Shown here piece by piece: positions 7,453 through 16,093 of a DNA stretch of 64,000 nt. Location of the stretch: assembly GCF_038024875.1 (NCBI RefSeq), contig NZ_CP136136.1:372001-436000 (forward strand). The letters are read 5' to 3'. The translations under genes were made by a program, and so were the position numbers. The notes beneath the pieces were generated by a model, which was given only the letters and a program-made list of their open reading frames with translations, searched no databases and was not told the origin of the DNA. How positions within the stretch are numbered: position 1 is the first letter of the stretch; each line of letters begins with the position of its first letter. Source of the DNA: Gordonia rubripertincta. GTDB lineage: Bacteria > Actinomycetota > Actinomycetes > Mycobacteriales > Mycobacteriaceae.

Positions 7453-9323
7453 CAGATCGGCAGCCTCTTCAGCAGATCGGCCGCAGCGGCGGCCGGCTTG
7501 CCGGGAACCACAACCCACACAACGGATTTCGCACGGTCGCCGGTGTCGTGAGCGAGGATGGCCTGCCCCTGATCACGCTGCTTGTCCGAGAGATACAGCG
7601 TCCCGGTGTGGCCCTGGGCCGTCGTGTAACCGGTACCGCGCAGGTTGTACGCGGTCACGTCCGCCGCGGCGCGCGCCTCCTCGGGGGTGTCGTACACGTC
7701 GACGATCACCTCATAGTCGGCGTCGTTGCCCTCGTCGTCGAGATAGCGGGTGCACCAGACGGTGCGCTTGGAGGACTTGAACGCGAGGTCACCGTCCTCG
7801 CCCCAGCACCGCATACCGTCGAAACCGTTGGTGCTCAACGGCGATGCCGGCACCAGGTCGTGGTAGAGGTCGGCGATGGGTTGCAGTTCGCCCCACGTCA
7901 TGAACACGTCGACGGCCTCGGAGTTACGAGAGAGCTCGGAGGCCCGGCCGTCCTCGTCCTGCGCAGCGACCTGATAGGTGTAGGTCCCCGGTATGGGACG
8001 CGGCGCGACGAACTTGGTGTCGGGACCGGAGTAGATGACCTCGTCGTTCTGGGTGACGACGTAGTTGGTCGCATCGTCGACGTGGCCCCAGGACAGTTCC
8101 ACCGCGGTCGTCGTCACCTCGGCGTCCGGCGGATTCGGGGTCTCCAGGCGCCCAGCCGACGTACTCACGAACGCGGCCCCGGCACCGAGGACCCCGGCGA
8201 TCAGCGCCAGCGCGACCCCGATCGCGACGAGCGTGGCCACACCGCGCCGGGCCGTGGGCGCGGGTTCCGCGGCGGCCGCGGGCGACCAGCCGTGCAGGGT
8301 CTCAGCCGAACTCGCGGATTGCCCCGGGCGTGCCCGGACGGTCGGGTCGGTCGGCTGGTCGAGGGCCGCGAACGACGCCGGGCGGCCACCACCTGCCGGC
8401 CCCGAAGACCCCTGGTGCGCACGCGGATCCGCCGGCATGCCCGGCCCGACGAGGGTCTGCCGGGTGTCGAAGGCATCGCGCAGGGCATCGGCGAAATCCC
8501 CCGCGGTCGGATAACGGTCGTCGGGGTTCTTGGCCATCGCCCGTGCGAGCACCCCGTCGACCGCGGTCGGCAACGCCCCGTTGCGACCACTCGCCGCCGG
8601 CGGCTCGTGGTACATGTGCGCGGTCATCAGGCCGTGCAGCGACGGGGAGTCGAAAGGCGGTGCGCCGGTCAGGAGTTCGTAGGCGGTCGCCCCGAGGGAG
8701 TAGATGTCGCTGCGGGCGTCGACGCGACGGCCCTCGATCTGCTCGGGCGACGCGTAGTGCATCGTCCCGATCGTGATGCCGGTGCCGGTCAGGTTCGTGA
8801 CCTCGTCGAGCACCTGCGCGATACCGAAGTCGGTGACCTTCACCGCTTCCGGCGGCAGGGACCCGGTGTTGCCGGGGCCGCTCCCGACACCGGGGGTGAC
8901 GAGGATGTTGGCCGGTTTGATGTCGCGGTGCATGATCCCGCGACGGTGGGCGGCGTCGAGTCCCGCCGCCACGCCGGTGACGATCGTGCACGCCAGGCGA
9001 GGGTCGAGGGGCGAGTCTGCTGCAAGCATCCGCGCGACGTCGATGCCGGGCACGTACTCCATCGCGATCCAGAGCTGGCCATCGAAGACCCCGCGGTCGT
9101 AAACGGTGACCACGTTGGGATGGTGCAGCGGCGCAACGATGTCGGCCTCGCGCTCGAACCGGGCGCGGAAGACCGGGTCGGTGGCATGCCCCGATCGCAG
9201 GACCTTGAGTGCATCTGACCGCGGGAGCCGGGGATGGGCCGCCTTGTAGACGTCGCCCATGCCGCCGCGTCCGAGCACGTCAAGTACGCGGTACCCCGCG
9301 ATCAGGTCCCCTACCTGGTACAT
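7452..9323 (-). CDS. PknB-type Ser/Thr protein kinase with FN3 ectodomain
   Basis: A 623-residue transmembrane kinase. The kinase domain (about 10-280) shows the Gly loop GRGGMGDVY (18-26), Lys40, HRDIKPANI (132-140), DFG (165-167) and ASPEQ, so all catalytic residues are present. A Pro/Ala-rich juxtamembrane linker leads to one membrane helix (about 361-384). The extracellular part starts with an FN3-like domain (ELSWGHVDDATNYVVTQND) and has two cysteines (MRCWGED, TVWCTRY). There are no PASTA repeats, so the ligand differs from that of PknB. ATG 9323 is preceded by GGTGAGGAC and starts at the conserved N-terminus. It heads a two-gene operon with the kinase-less ectodomain paralogue. Confidence 0.9.
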   Translation of the reverse strand: MYQVGDLIAGYRVLDVLGRGGMGDVYKAAHPRLPRSDALKVLRSGHATDPVFRARFEREADIVAPLHHPNVVTVYDRGVFDGQLWIAMEYVPGIDVARMLAADSPLDPRLACTIVTGVAAGLDAAHRRGIMHRDIKPANILVTPGVGSGPGNTGSLPPEAVKVTDFGIAQVLDEVTNLTGTGITIGTMHYASPEQIEGRRVDARSDIYSLGATAYELLTGAPPFDSPSLHGLMTAHMYHEPPAASGRNGALPTAVDGVLARAMAKNPDDRYPTAGDFADALRDAFDTRQTLVGPGMPADPRAHQGSSGPAGGGRPASFAALDQPTDPTVRARPGQSASSAETLHGWSPAAAAEPAPTARRGVATLVAIGVALALIAGVLGAGAAFVSTSAGRLETPNPPDAEVTTTAVELSWGHVDDATNYVVTQNDEVIYSGPDTKFVAPRPIPGTYTYQVAAQDEDGRASELSRNSEAVDVFMTWGELQPIADLYHDLVPASPLSTNGFDGMRCWGEDGDLAFKSSKRTVWCTRYLDDEGNDADYEVIVDVYDTPEEARAAADVTAYNLRGTGYTTAQGHTGTLYLSDKQRDQGQAILAHDTGDRAKSVVWVVVPGKPAAAAADLLKRLPI

Positions 9324-9442
9324 GACGTCCTCACCGATACCCCTTGCACCCCGGCCTTCGGGCGGATGCGTAGGCACCGAATGCTACCGAGTGTCGCCAA
9401 ACGCGGCCGGAGGACACCGTCTGAACCCTACGATCGGCGTCG

Positions 9443-9994
9443 ATGGAATCCACCGAGAAAGTCACCGACACCACCGGGCCCTTCAGCGCCGACGAACTGA
9501 ACGAGGCGTTCGCAGGCTTCCAGCGCACGGTCGCCGAGGTCGCGGTCAGCGGGGACTGGGACCGCTACGCCGACATGTTCACCGAGGACGCCGACTTCGT
9601 CGAGCACGCGCTGGGGACGATGCGCGGCCGCGAGGAGATCCGGGCCTGGGCCTGGCGCACCATGACGGCTTTCCCGGGCAGCCACATGACGTCGTTCCCC
9701 TCGTTGTGGCACGTCGTCGACGCCCCGACGAGCCGGGTGATCTGCGAGGTCGACAACCCGATGCGCGACCCCGGCGATCAGAGCCTGATCACCGCCACGA
9801 ACATCACCATCCTCACCTATGCGGGCGACGGCCTGTGGAGCAAGGAGGAGGACGTCTACAACCCGATGGAGTTCGGCCGGGCGGCGATGAAATGGTGTGA
9901 GAAGGCCCGCGAGTTCGGCAACCTCGACGAGGCCGCCGAGAAGTGGATGACGACCACCGGCGCCTTCTTCGCCCGGCCCAGCCGCAAGGACTGA
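9443..9994 (+). CDS. SnoaL/NTF2-like fold protein
   Basis: A 183-residue soluble protein. The segment TVAEVAVSGDWDRYADMFTEDADFVEHALGTMRGREEIRAW is the classic N-terminal half of a SnoaL-like (NTF2 fold) domain: a helix, a small-domain loop with W, an acidic FTEDADF turn and a G-REEI motif. This fold houses isomerases, hydrolases, dehydratases and non-enzymatic proteins, so no reaction is assigned. It stands alone between the divergent kinase operon and desA. Start ATG 9443 has no strong Shine-Dalgarno; no other start keeps the domain complete. Confidence 0.7.
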   Translation: MESTEKVTDTTGPFSADELNEAFAGFQRTVAEVAVSGDWDRYADMFTEDADFVEHALGTMRGREEIRAWAWRTMTAFPGSHMTSFPSLWHVVDAPTSRVICEVDNPMRDPGDQSLITATNITILTYAGDGLWSKEEDVYNPMEFGRAAMKWCEKAREFGNLDEAAEKWMTTTGAFFARPSRKD

Positions 9995-10331
9995 CCGCTG
10001 CGAAGGCCCGGTTCACCCGCGCGGGGGCGGCCGGGCCGCGGGCACGACGACCGTGACCGACACCACCGGGGAAGGTCGTAACGTCGGCACCAGCAGGACA
10101 CGACAGCATCACAGACGGACTTGGGACGCGGTCCCGAGTGCCGTAGGCTAGAGCTTTGACCAGTGGGGGTAGGGCTGCGCGGCCGCGTGTCCGAGACCAC
10201 CCAAGGTCCGCCCGGGTGGGCGCGACCCGCCCACGACGACGTCGCGATCACACTCGTGGCACCGCCGCGCGGCTGACAAAGACGACACACGTACGACGAC
10301 ATACGCGGACACCGTTTCGGAGGACATCTAT
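9995..10331 (+). other. Non-coding leader region of desA
   Basis: 337 bases without a supported gene. It holds the candidate desA promoter at 10121-10149 and a long (about 175-nt) untranslated leader. The first third after the SnoaL gene shows no clear terminator. Confidence 0.5.
10121..10149 (+). promoter_or_regulatory. Candidate desA promoter with a small palindrome in the spacer
   Basis: TTGGGA (10121-10126) and TAGGCT (10144-10149) are separated by exactly 17 bases, a reasonable SigA-type arrangement. The spacer contains the inverted repeat GGGAC-GCG-GTCCC (10123-10135), which could be an operator. Confidence 0.45.
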
Positions 10332-11324
10332 ATGGCACGCGAGCTGACGCAACTCGAGCTTCTCAAGGAGCTCGCCCCCGTTGCCGAGGACAACGTCAAC
10401 CGCCACTTGAAGACCGCCAAGGACTGGAACCCGCACGATTACGTCCCGTGGGATGAAGGCCGCAACTTCGCCGCCCTCGGCGGCGTCGACTACGACCCCG
10501 AGCAGTCGCACCTCGACGAGGTCGCCAAGGCCGCGATGATCACGAACCTGCTGACCGAGGACAATCTGCCCTCGTACCACCGGGTCATCGCCGACAACTT
10601 CTCGATGGACTCCGCGTGGGGCCACTGGGTCGGTCGCTGGACCGCCGAGGAGAACCGCCACGGCATCGTCATGCGCGACTACCTCGTCGTCACCCGCGGT
10701 GTCGATCCGGTCGCCCTCGAAGAGGCCCGGATGATCCACATGACCAACGGCTACGACCCGATGCTGGCGGCCGCCGGCCGCGTCGACGAACTCGAGGAGC
10801 ACGCCGACGAACTGGGCCTCCTCCACTCGGTCGCGTACGTGACCTTCCAAGAGCTCGCGACCCGCGTCAGCCACCGCAACACCGGCAAGGCCTGCAACGA
10901 CCCGATCGCCGACAAGATGCTGCAGCGCATCGCGGCCGACGAGAACCTGCACATGATCTTCTACCGCAACATCTGCGGCGCGGGCTTCGACATCGCCCCC
11001 GACCAGACGCTGCGCGCGGTCACCGACATCGTGACCAACTTCCAGATGCCCGGCGCAGGTATGCCCAACTTCCGTCGCCACGGCGTGCTGATGGCCAAGC
11101 ACGGCATCTACGACCTCCGCCAGCACCTCGAAGAGGTCGTCATGCCGGTTCTGCGCAAGTGGAACGTCTTCGAGCGCGACGACTTCACCGCCGAGGGCGA
11201 GAAGGTCCGCGAGGAGCTGGCCGCCTTCCTCGAGCAGCTCGAGAAGGACACCATCCGCTTCGAGGAGATGCGCGATCGTTCGCTCGCCCGCGAGGCCAAG
11301 AAGCGGGAGCAGCAGGCATCCTGA
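10332..11324 (+). CDS. desA1: Acyl-ACP Delta-9-type desaturase, DesA family
   Basis: A 330-residue soluble di-iron acyl-acyl-carrier-protein desaturase. The iron ligands are recognisable as TEDNLP (E76), EENRH (E107 and H110) and DENLHM further on, the two ExxH motifs of the ferritin-like four-helix bundle. In mycobacteria DesA1 and DesA2 introduce double bonds needed for mycolic acid synthesis. Gene order (desaturase next to the Dus gene) matches M. tuberculosis desA1 Rv0824c - Rv0823c. A clear Shine-Dalgarno (CGGAGGA) precedes ATG 10332. The distinction between DesA1 and DesA2 rests on synteny only. Confidence 0.88.
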   Translation: MARELTQLELLKELAPVAEDNVNRHLKTAKDWNPHDYVPWDEGRNFAALGGVDYDPEQSHLDEVAKAAMITNLLTEDNLPSYHRVIADNFSMDSAWGHWVGRWTAEENRHGIVMRDYLVVTRGVDPVALEEARMIHMTNGYDPMLAAAGRVDELEEHADELGLLHSVAYVTFQELATRVSHRNTGKACNDPIADKMLQRIAADENLHMIFYRNICGAGFDIAPDQTLRAVTDIVTNFQMPGAGMPNFRRHGVLMAKHGIYDLRQHLEEVVMPVLRKWNVFERDDFTAEGEKVREELAAFLEQLEKDTIRFEEMRDRSLAREAKKREQQAS

Positions 11325-12523
11325 GCACGACCCTGAGCAGCCCGGCGCCTTCGACCTCCGAAGGCGCCGGTTCTGCGTCGTCCGCGAAACTCCGCATCGG
11401 TTCCATCGAACTCGCGAGCCCCGTCGTGCTCGCCCCGATGGCCGGTGTCACCAACGTCGCGTTCCGCACACTGTGCCGTGAACTCGAACTCGCCCGCACC
11501 GGAACCGTCTCCGGCCTGTACGTCTGCGAGATGGTGACCGCTCGCGCACTCGTCGAACGCCATCCGGTGACGATGCACATGACCACCTTCGGGCCCGACG
11601 AGAACCCGCGGTCGATGCAGCTGTACACGGTCGATCCGGAGTACACATACCAGGCCGCGAAGATGATCGTCGACGAGAACCTCGCCGACCACATCGACAT
11701 GAACTTCGGCTGCCCGGTACCGAAGGTGACGCGTAAGGGCGGCGGCTCGGCCATCCCCTACAAGCGGACGCTGTTCCGCAAGATCGTCGCAGCTGCTGTG
11801 CGGGCGACCGAGGGCACCGACATCCCGGTCACCGTCAAGTTCCGCATCGGCATCGACGACGACCACCGCACGCACCTCGACGCCGGCCGCATCGCCGCGG
11901 AGGAGGGCGCCGCCGCGGTCGCCCTGCACGCCCGAACCGCGGCGCAGCGGTACTCCGGCGAGGCCGACTGGGACGAGATCGCCCGCCTCAAGGAACACGT
12001 CACCTCGGTGCCGGTCCTGGGTAACGGCGACATCTTCGAGCCCGCCGACGCCGTGGCGATGATGAACCGGACCGGTTGCGACGGCGTCGTCGTCGGCCGC
12101 GGTTGCCTCGGGCGCCCGTGGTTGTTCGCCGAGCTCGCCGCCGAGCTCAACGGTTTCGACGCCCCCACTCCCCCGAACCTGGGCGAGGTCGCCGAGATCA
12201 TGGTCCGACACTGCCAGCTCCTCGTCGACCACCACGGCGAGATGAAGGGCTGCCGCGAGATCCGCAAGCATGTGGCGTGGTACCTGCGGGGATTCCCGGC
12301 CGGCTCGGAGATCCGGCGGCGGATGGCACTCGTCGGAAGCGTCGACGAGCTACGCGAACTGCTGTCCGAACTTCCCGCCGACGCGCCGTTCCCCAGCGAC
12401 GGCCACGGCCCGCGTGGCCGGCAGGGTTCGCCGGCCAAGGTGGCGCTGCCCGACGGCTGGCTCGACGATCCGGATGAGGACATCGTGCCCGCCGGCGCCG
12501 AGATCATGCACTCCGGCGGCTGA
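11321..12523 (+). CDS. dusB: tRNA-dihydrouridine synthase, DusB type
   Basis: About 400 residues of an FMN-dependent TIM-barrel enzyme that reduces uridine to dihydrouridine in tRNA. Family blocks are LASPVVLAPMAGVTN, the active-site NFGCPVPKV (catalytic Cys) with RKGGG, VKFRIG, LHARTAAQ and GNGDI / VVGRGCLGRPW. M. tuberculosis Rv0823c is the syntenic orthologue. The start is odd: no ATG, GTG or TTG lies between the desA stop and the first conserved strand. The best candidate is CTG at 11321, forming a CTGA overlap with the desA TGA and having GGGAG about 12 bases upstream. Function is secure, start is not. Confidence 0.9.
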   Translation: MSTTLSSPAPSTSEGAGSASSAKLRIGSIELASPVVLAPMAGVTNVAFRTLCRELELARTGTVSGLYVCEMVTARALVERHPVTMHMTTFGPDENPRSMQLYTVDPEYTYQAAKMIVDENLADHIDMNFGCPVPKVTRKGGGSAIPYKRTLFRKIVAAAVRATEGTDIPVTVKFRIGIDDDHRTHLDAGRIAAEEGAAAVALHARTAAQRYSGEADWDEIARLKEHVTSVPVLGNGDIFEPADAVAMMNRTGCDGVVVGRGCLGRPWLFAELAAELNGFDAPTPPNLGEVAEIMVRHCQLLVDHHGEMKGCREIRKHVAWYLRGFPAGSEIRRRMALVGSVDELRELLSELPADAPFPSDGHGPRGRQGSPAKVALPDGWLDDPDEDIVPAGAEIMHSGG

Positions 12524-12585
12524 CACATTCTGCGAAAACCGTCACAACGCGCCTCCGGCTGAGGCCGCTTCTCAGGTGCGGTCAG

Positions 12586-12591
12586 TACTAT
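12586..12591 (+). promoter_or_regulatory. Candidate -10 element for the LCP gene
   Basis: TACTAT fits an actinobacterial TANNNT -10 box about 105 bases before the TTG start of the LCP gene. No convincing -35 is seen. A small GCCTC/GAGGC hairpin just upstream may end the desA-dusB transcript. Confidence 0.35.
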
Positions 12592-12697
12592 GGCGCGAAG
12601 GTCCCGGGCTACCGGGGCCTACGTGCGTGCACACCGCGTCGATCAGCCCCGGCGCGCGGTTGTCGCTTTGTAGACCTCGGGGCATGAGGAACGTGCA

Positions 12698-14950
12698 TTG
12701 AGTCGCTGGACATCGGGACCGGACGAACCGGAGACGGGCGACGAGGCCAACAGGTCTCGTCGTGGCCGTCGTGCCGGGCGTCCGGACGATGCCGGCGGCC
12801 GCCGCCCTCCGGTGGAGCCCCGCGCCCAGGACGCAGACTCAGGTGCGCACCCGAGTCTGCGGGAACCGCGTGCCAGCGATCGCTTCGTGCGCGGACGGAC
12901 GCGCCTGACCGTCCGCGAGCTCATGGAGCAGATGAACGCGGAGGAACCGCGGACACCTCCGACCGACTCCCCGCGTCGTGGACGGTCCCGCGCGGACACC
13001 CCAGAGGCGGCAACCCCGGCCGGTCGGTCCACGAACATCCCGCCGACGACACGCGGCCGGTCACGCCGCTTCGACCCGGCGCAACCCGACCAGGCCCGCC
13101 CCCCGCGGCCTCCGTTCGGCCGCAGCGACCAGGGACAGCCCGCGGCAGATGATCGTCCCACCGAGATCCACCACTTCGGCAACGACGTCACCCAGAAGAT
13201 CCCCACGATCGGTGACAAGCCCGAGGCCCCCGCACCCGATCTGTCGGACCAGGCCACCGCGAAGCGGGCCATCGAGGAGTCGCGCGCCCAGGACGCCGTG
13301 GTGCCGCCGGTCGCCCCGAGCCCGCCGCGCGCACCTCTCGAGCGCACGCCCGATCTGACCGGTCCGCTGCAACTCCGTCAGGGTCCACGGCGCCACCCGG
13401 GCAGTGACCGCGACCGTCGCGGCTCGCTCGTCCGCAAGACCACCGCCACCGGACGCATCCTGGTGGCCATCGCCTGTGTGACCGCCCTGGTCGGCACGGG
13501 TTTCGTCTGGAACTACCTGCAGTCGTGGAACGGCAACTGGCGAAATGTGACCGCCGTCGACGCCGACGACCAGAACATCCGCAACAAGGAAGCCCAGCAC
13601 GGCGACGAGACCTACCTGATCGTCGGCACCGACACCCGCGGCGGCAACAACTCGAAGGTCGGCGCGGGTACCGTCGCCGACGCCGAGGGTGCCCGTTCCG
13701 ACACCGTCATCCTGGTCAACGTCCCGGCCAACCGCGAGCGCGTCGTCGCGGTGTCCTTTCCCCGCGACCTCCAGGTCGATCGCCCCGCGTGCAACTCCTG
13801 GGACAACGAGACCGGCGAATACGGCGCCGAGTTGCCCGCAGAAGACGGCGTGAAGCTCAACAGCGTCTACTTCTACGGCGGCCCGCAGTGCCTCGTCCGC
13901 GTCATCACGCAGATGAGCGGCCTCAACATCAACCACTTCATCGGCATGGACTTCTACGGATTCGAGAAGGTCGTCCGGGCGATCGGTGGTGTCGAGGTGT
14001 GTTCGACGGTCCCGCTGTACGACTACGAGATCGGCCACATCCTGCGCAAGCCCGGCAAGCAGAAGCTCACCGGCCGCCGTGCACTCAATTACGTCCGCGC
14101 CCGCAACATCGCGTCGGAGGGCAACGGCGACTACGGCCGCATCAAGCGCCAGCAGCTGTTCATGTCGTCGCTGCTGCGGTCGACACTCTCGGGCAATGTG
14201 CTGTCCAACCCGAACAAGCTCAACGGCATCGTCAACACCTTCATCGAGTACAGCTACGTCGACGGTGTGGACACCCAGTCGCTGATCCAGCTCGCCGAGT
14301 CGATGCAGGGCATCGAGGCCGGCCGCGTCTCCTTCCTGACCATCCCCACGTCCGGCACCTCCGAGGACGGTCAGAACAACGAGATCCCGCGCACCGACGA
14401 CATCGACGCGATCTTCAACGCGATCATCGACGACCTCCCGCTCCCCGGTGAGAAGAAGATCGAGAAGAAGACCCCGACGTCAAAGGCACCCTCGCGGGCT
14501 CCGAGTTCGAGGAACTCCACCGAGACCCCCGGACGCATCACCGCCACCGCACAGAACCCCGGCAACGTCGGCGTCCGCGTGCTCAACGGCACCTCCACCA
14601 CCGGCCTGGCCGCCGAGGTCTCCGAGCAGTTGACCCCGTACGGCTTCGATGTCCGCGGCGTCGCCGACGCGTCGGAGAACCGGGACGACACCGTCGTGCG
14701 GTACGGCCCGGGTCAGCAGAACGCGGCCGCCACCCTGGCCGCGATGTTCCCCGGCGCCGAGATCCAGCTCGACCGGACGGTCAAGTCGGGTGTCGAACTC
14801 ATCCTCGGCTCCGACTTCTCCGGTGGTCTCGGATCGGTGCCCGCAGCCGGGGCCACGGTGAACGTCGAGCAGCTCGCACCCGCCGAGAACTCGGGTGACC
14901 TGCCCAACGACCTCGCTGTCACCAACGCGGGCGACACCACCTGTACCTAG
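12698..14950 (+). CDS. LytR-CpsA-Psr (LCP) family cell-wall ligase
   Basis: A 750-residue protein. Residues 1 to about 245 are low-complexity, rich in Arg, Pro and Asp. A membrane helix covers about 252-272. The LCP domain (about 310-550) has IVGTDTRGG, RSDTVILVNV, VAVSFPRDLQVDRP and the Arg-rich lipid/pyrophosphate-binding LTGRRALNYVRAR. A LytR_C domain follows (about 625-707, starting VGVRVLNGTSTTGL). LCP enzymes attach arabinogalactan to peptidoglycan in this order of bacteria (Lcp1/CpsA). The syntenic M. tuberculosis gene is Rv0822c. Start is TTG 12698 with GAGGA upstream; the N-terminal extension is unusually long. Confidence 0.88.
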   Translation: MSRWTSGPDEPETGDEANRSRRGRRAGRPDDAGGRRPPVEPRAQDADSGAHPSLREPRASDRFVRGRTRLTVRELMEQMNAEEPRTPPTDSPRRGRSRADTPEAATPAGRSTNIPPTTRGRSRRFDPAQPDQARPPRPPFGRSDQGQPAADDRPTEIHHFGNDVTQKIPTIGDKPEAPAPDLSDQATAKRAIEESRAQDAVVPPVAPSPPRAPLERTPDLTGPLQLRQGPRRHPGSDRDRRGSLVRKTTATGRILVAIACVTALVGTGFVWNYLQSWNGNWRNVTAVDADDQNIRNKEAQHGDETYLIVGTDTRGGNNSKVGAGTVADAEGARSDTVILVNVPANRERVVAVSFPRDLQVDRPACNSWDNETGEYGAELPAEDGVKLNSVYFYGGPQCLVRVITQMSGLNINHFIGMDFYGFEKVVRAIGGVEVCSTVPLYDYEIGHILRKPGKQKLTGRRALNYVRARNIASEGNGDYGRIKRQQLFMSSLLRSTLSGNVLSNPNKLNGIVNTFIEYSYVDGVDTQSLIQLAESMQGIEAGRVSFLTIPTSGTSEDGQNNEIPRTDDIDAIFNAIIDDLPLPGEKKIEKKTPTSKAPSRAPSSRNSTETPGRITATAQNPGNVGVRVLNGTSTTGLAAEVSEQLTPYGFDVRGVADASENRDDTVVRYGPGQQNAAATLAAMFPGAEIQLDRTVKSGVELILGSDFSGGLGSVPAAGATVNVEQLAPAENSGDLPNDLAVTNAGDTTCT

Positions 14951-14994
14951 TTCGGCCGACCCGGGCGAGCGACGTCGGAGTCTCTGCACCGGAC

Positions 14995-15016
14995 GTTCAT
15001 GCTGCGTTCATCGGGC
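14995..15016 (+). promoter_or_regulatory. PHO box (tandem 11-mers) upstream of phoU
   Basis: Two 11-base units, GTTCATGCTGC (14995-15005) and GTTCATCGGGC (15006-15016), lie head to tail with no gap, ending 39 bases before the phoU ATG. This is the layout of PhoP (RegX3-family) binding sites in actinomycetes, consensus GTTCAC/T repeats every 11 bases. Confidence 0.7.
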
Positions 15017-15055
15017 GTGGGCGGAGTGGACCGATGCCCGACGTATCCTGGGAAC

Positions 15056-15718
15056 ATGCGTACCGCCTACCAAGAGCAACTCGAGGCGCTGACCAACGTC
15101 CTGGGTGAGATGTGTGAACTCGCGGGGACCGCGATGTCGCGAGCCACCCAGGCACTGCTGCAGGCCGACCTCGCCGTTGCCGAAGAGGTCATCGGCGACG
15201 CCGAACGGATGACACAGTTGTCGGCCCGTGCCGAGGAACAGTCCTTCGCCCTTCTCGCACTGCAGGCCCCCGTCGCCGGTGACCTCCGCGGCGTCGTCAG
15301 CGGTTTCCAGATCGTCGCCGACGCCGACCGGATGGGCGCGCTTGCTCTCCATGTCGCGAAGGTCGCCCGTAGACGCCATCCCGCCAAGGCCCTCCCCGAG
15401 GAGGTCAACGGCTACTTCGCGGAGATGGGCCGGCTCGCGGTGACCCTCGCGAAAAGCGCCCACGAGGTCCTCGAGACCCGCGATCCCCAGGCCGCGCTGC
15501 GCCTGCAAGAAGACGACGACGCGATGGACGACCTCCATCGCCACCTGTTCACCGTCCTGATGGACCGCGAATGGCAGCACGGGGTCGCCGCCGCGGTCGA
15601 TGTGACACTGCTCGGACGCTATTACGAACGGTTCGCCGATCACGCCGTGTTGATCGGCCGTCGGGTGGTGTTCACCGCCACCGGCAAGACGCCCGAGCAG
15701 TTCCAGAACATCGGGTGA
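15056..15718 (+). CDS. phoU: Phosphate signalling protein PhoU
   Basis: A 220-residue all-helical protein with two PhoU repeats. The metal-binding-type motifs ADADRMGALALHVAKVA and the second-repeat YYERFADHAVLIGRRVVF correspond to the E/DxxxD signatures. PhoU links the Pst transporter with the PhoR/SenX3 kinase and represses the phosphate-starvation response when phosphate is plentiful. In M. tuberculosis the orthologue here would be PhoY2 (Rv0821c), also next to the pst ATPase gene. ATG 15056 was chosen because the conserved N-terminus (R-x-x-Y-x-E-x-L) starts there. A PHO box precedes it. Confidence 0.9.
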   Translation: MRTAYQEQLEALTNVLGEMCELAGTAMSRATQALLQADLAVAEEVIGDAERMTQLSARAEEQSFALLALQAPVAGDLRGVVSGFQIVADADRMGALALHVAKVARRRHPAKALPEEVNGYFAEMGRLAVTLAKSAHEVLETRDPQAALRLQEDDDAMDDLHRHLFTVLMDREWQHGVAAAVDVTLLGRYYERFADHAVLIGRRVVFTATGKTPEQFQNIG

Positions 15719-15885
15719 TCTTCCTCGCTCACCTCCCCGGGGCGAGCGAGGGCACACATCCGAAGGAGCCGAGAATTCAGTTCGACGAACTGAACGCCTC
15801 CTGTATTCACACCAGTGAACATCAAGAGCCCTCAGCGACCGGGAACGATTTCGCAGCTCCTCATGTCGCCGTTATGGTGGCGGGC

Positions 15886-16035
15886 ATGGGCCAGAATCAG
15901 CCGATCGAACCCGACTTCAATGCGATGACCGACGAGGACGCGGCAGCCGCCGCTCACCGCCGGCAGATCATCACCTATCTCGGTGTCATCGCCTCGCTCA
16001 CCGCTCTGCTCGTCATCCTTCTCATCAACATGTGA
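15886..16035 (+). CDS. Small single-span membrane protein
   Basis: A 49-residue protein with an acidic cytosolic head (EPDFNAMTDEDAAAAAHRRQ) and a C-terminal membrane helix (TYLGVIASLTALLVILLINM) that ends at the stop codon. An in-frame ATG at 15874 would add four residues. It has no recognisable family. It sits between phoU and pstB and is followed at once by a strong terminator hairpin. A 5' leader of about 150 bases separates it from phoU. Confidence 0.6.
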   Translation: MGQNQPIEPDFNAMTDEDAAAAAHRRQIITYLGVIASLTALLVILLINM

Positions 16036-16042
16036 CAAGCAG

Positions 16043-16075
16043 ACAGGGCCCCTCCCATCGTGGGAAGGACCCTGT
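16043..16075. terminator. Bidirectional terminator between small membrane protein gene and pstB
   Basis: Arms 16043-16057 and 16061-16075 pair over 15 positions with two C-A mismatches around a TCG triloop. It lies between the convergent stops at 16035 and 16094. Confidence 0.75.
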
Positions 16076-16093
16076 CGAAGTTGTTGCGAGGCT

